Origin: an uncultured Nitrospinaceae bacterium
GTDB lineage: Bacteria > Nitrospinota > Nitrospinia > Nitrospinales > VA-1
Reading direction: 5' to 3'
Length of the DNA: 25,838 nucleotides
NCBI GenBank assembly: GCA_938073925.1
Contig: CALJGH010000012.1
Coordinates: forward strand, 1-25,838
The position numbers and the translations under genes are program-made. The notes under the pieces were generated by a model. That model was not told where the DNA came from and made no database searches. It worked only from the letters and a program-made list of their open reading frames with translations. This document shows, piece by piece, positions 23,881 through 25,838 of this stretch. The number at the start of each line of letters is the position of its first letter. Within the stretch, counting starts at the first letter, position 1.

Positions 23881-25625
23881 TAGGCGCGATCAAGAATAAA
23901 AACACGTTCCTTACTCGAGGGAACATTCAAATAACGTAATGATTTTTTTGCAATCTCTCGGAATACCGGGGCCGCCACAATACTGCCCCAGTGCACTCCT
24001 TTCGGATTGTCAATCATCACCAGAATTGCTAGGCGCGGAGCATCTGCCGGCGCATATCCTATAAACGAAGAAACAAACTCTGTCTTTGAGTAAGACTTGG
24101 TTTTTGTAATATACTTTTGCGCGGTGCCTGTTTTCCCGGCCACATCAAACCCTTCCACCGCTGCATTTTTCCCTGTCCCATCTTTAACAACGAACTTTAA
24201 TATTTCCATCATCTGCCGACTGGTTTTTTTTGATATAACGCGCCTGATTTTTTTTGGCTTGATTTGCTCAATAATTTTTCCATCGCGTATCAGGGCTTTG
24301 GTTATATGTGGCTCCATTAGCGTCCCTCCATTAGCTATGGCACTCAATGCTACGACCATTTGTAGAGGTGTAACTGCGATTTCATGTCCAAAAGATACGG
24401 AGGCCAAAGAGTAATCCGTCCAACTTTCCCTTTTCCCCAATAGACCCGGAGACACCCCGGGAAGCCGCACGCCCGGCTTTTCTCCAAAACCGAATTTTTG
24501 AATATATTCGTAGAAAAAGTTTTTGCCGAGCTTTTGAGCGATTTTTATTGCCCCAATGTTGCTGGATTTAGCAATGATTTCCTTCATAGTAAGAGAACCG
24601 AATTTATGATTTTCTGCTTCGCCAATTTTATTTTTGCCAACTTTAAAACTGCCGTTTTCGCAAAAGAATCTATCGTGTGGCTGGGCAACCCCTTTATCTA
24701 TAGCTGCGGCGGCAACGATGGGTTTGAAAATAGAGCCCGGTTCATAGGAACTCACAACGGCGTTATTTTTCCATGTTTCTCTAGGGAACGCGTTAAAGTT
24801 ATTTGGATTGAATTGCGGAACGTTTGCCATGGCATATATTTCTCCGGAATAGGGGTCCATGACCACAGCCATTCCAGAGTCAGCCTTGTATCTGTCCACT
24901 TGCTTTTTCAGATGATGCTCGGCGGTGAACTGAATCACCTCGTCCAATGTAAGCATTAAGTCGTAATTGCCGAGGCTGGAACGAGAAAGATTGTTCAGAG
25001 CTTGAATAGTCCTTCCCTTCCCATCCTGCTTAATGGATTGCGAATAGACCATTCCTTTCAGCTTTTCCTGGTAAGTATGCTCTATGCCAGCCAATCCTAA
25101 ATCGTCTGTACCCACAAAACCGATGACATTGGCTGCGAGCTCACGTTTCGGGTAAAACCTTTTTTGCTCTGAGCGATAATTCACCCCTGAAAGAGCCGAT
25201 TTTTTAAGATGCATTATCTCATCTGCAGGAACTTCTCTTTTGATCCAGGTAAATTGTTTTTTCGAAGAGACTTCCTTGTAGATGCGGTCATAATTCTGAT
25301 TTAAGGCCGACGCGAGGACTCTGGAGGTATATTTCCTATCTCGCACCTCTTGAGGCACGACAAACACAGACTCGACTTCAAGGTTAGTGGCCAACTCATT
25401 GCCGTTGCGATCAAAAATAGTTCCTCGACCAAAATGAGTTTTCATGGTTCCTTGGGATTGTTTTTCCGATTTTGCTAGAAGGGACTCGTGCTGAACTATT
25501 TGCAGATCAGCAAGTCGGACTATCAGGGAAATTGCGAAAAGTAGCAGAAGGCTGGATATGAAAAGCAATCGAACCTTTACTATATTTCGAAAAGAATCTG
25601 AAGCTGGTTTTTTGTTGTTTGACAT
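23880..25625 (-). CDS. ftsI: Septal peptidoglycan transpeptidase FtsI (PBP3)
   Basis: FtsI cross-links septal peptidoglycan in the periplasm as partner of FtsW. The 581-residue class B penicillin-binding protein has a short cytoplasmic tail, one transmembrane anchor (about 18-37), a pedestal domain with GRGTIFDRNGNELATN (67-82), and a transpeptidase domain. Active-site motifs are S298-x2-K301 in YEPGSIFKP, S354-S-N356 and K498-T-G-T501. There is no C-terminal PASTA domain. The ATG lies 4 bases after the ftsL stop and its own stop overlaps murE. Confidence 0.98.
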   Translation of the reverse strand: MSNNKKPASDSFRNIVKVRLLFISSLLLLFAISLIVRLADLQIVQHESLLAKSEKQSQGTMKTHFGRGTIFDRNGNELATNLEVESVFVVPQEVRDRKYTSRVLASALNQNYDRIYKEVSSKKQFTWIKREVPADEIMHLKKSALSGVNYRSEQKRFYPKRELAANVIGFVGTDDLGLAGIEHTYQEKLKGMVYSQSIKQDGKGRTIQALNNLSRSSLGNYDLMLTLDEVIQFTAEHHLKKQVDRYKADSGMAVVMDPYSGEIYAMANVPQFNPNNFNAFPRETWKNNAVVSSYEPGSIFKPIVAAAAIDKGVAQPHDRFFCENGSFKVGKNKIGEAENHKFGSLTMKEIIAKSSNIGAIKIAQKLGKNFFYEYIQKFGFGEKPGVRLPGVSPGLLGKRESWTDYSLASVSFGHEIAVTPLQMVVALSAIANGGTLMEPHITKALIRDGKIIEQIKPKKIRRVISKKTSRQMMEILKFVVKDGTGKNAAVEGFDVAGKTGTAQKYITKTKSYSKTEFVSSFIGYAPADAPRLAILVMIDNPKGVHWGSIVAAPVFREIAKKSLRYLNVPSSKERVFILDRA

Positions 25626-25629
25626 GGCT

Positions 25630-25838
25630 TTACTTTAAAAAAATTGTTACCACTTGCCCCTTTTTAGGCTCTACCATTCCGACTGTATTTTTTGCCAAAG
25701 CCTGAATGCGATATAACGACTGCAGACTTTCTTTTTCTAAACGCAACAGATGGTTTTCACTTAAAAGTTCTTCGTGTTCTGTTTCAAGAGCCTGATAGTC
25801 ATAAGACAGCTTCACTTTTCTTACATTTGGCCATACCA
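25630..25838 (-). CDS. ftsL: Cell division protein FtsL, C-terminal part (runs off the right edge)
   Basis: The minus-strand frame is open to the window edge and gives 68 residues before the TAA. They begin VWPNVRKVKLSYDYQALE and form a heptad-rich coiled coil (ETEHEELLSENHLLRLEKES), ending in RIQALAKNTVGMVEPKKGQV. This coiled coil followed by an 'A-x5-GM-x-PKKGQ' end is typical of FtsL, which pairs with FtsB and FtsQ in the divisome. A GTG at 25815 could be taken as a start, but the similarity continues upstream of it, so the gene is simply cut by the edge. Position before ftsI supports the call; sequence identity in this family is always low. Confidence 0.83.
   Translation of the reverse strand, partial: VWPNVRKVKLSYDYQALETEHEELLSENHLLRLEKESLQSLYRIQALAKNTVGMVEPKKGQVVTIFLK

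Overview
The window comes from a bacterial chromosome. It looks Gram-negative: MurE carries the DNPR motif for meso-diaminopimelate, a complete division and cell-wall (dcw) cluster is present, and FtsQ and PBP3 are of the Gram-negative type. Base composition looks moderately AT-rich by eye (not computed). A marine Nitrospinota or deltaproteobacterium-like lineage would fit, but nothing here fixes the phylum.

Layout. Positions 1-975 (minus) hold the N-terminal part of a NamZ/DUF1343 muramidase. Upstream of it lies a very short GlgC-like gene that keeps only the two ends of the family and still has a good promoter and ribosome binding site. Positions 1207-3497 (minus) are a groES-groEL operon with a sigma70-like promoter, a CIRCE operator (HrcA control) and an intrinsic terminator. 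Positions 3536-4272 (plus) are queF and a CxxCxxCC cysteine-cluster gene, overlapping by one base. Positions 4284-4608 hold a decayed histidine-kinase tail (minus, frameshifted) and an AT-rich spacer. Positions 4609-6916 (plus) carry a DUF1566 protein, a small HNH nuclease, and a 502-residue protein joining a PIN-like N-terminal domain to a DegT/DnrJ/EryC1 aminotransferase. Positions 6933-8427 (minus) carry a parvulin-like protein with no signal peptide and a Cof-type HAD phosphatase. Positions 8569-9401 (plus) are a secreted DUF547 protein with a strong terminator.

From 9418 to the right edge the minus strand is one long dcw cluster, in transcription order ftsL-ftsI-murE-murF-mraY-murD-ftsW-murG-murC-murB-ddl-ftsQ-ftsA-ftsZ. 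The genes overlap or nearly touch, often at ATGA, TTGA or TAATG junctions. Together they make UDP-MurNAc-pentapeptide (murB, C, D, E, F and ddl), convert it to lipid I and lipid II (mraY, murG), polymerise and cross-link septal peptidoglycan (ftsW, ftsI) and build the divisome (ftsL, Q, A, Z). Several cluster genes appear to start at TTG. The promoter of the cluster lies outside the window.

Most of the window is ordinary housekeeping. The items most worth a second look are the internally deleted GlgC, the PIN-aminotransferase fusion, the parvulin with a substituted active-site histidine, and the kinase remnant. I saw no tRNA, rRNA, CRISPR array, insertion sequence or clear phage element.
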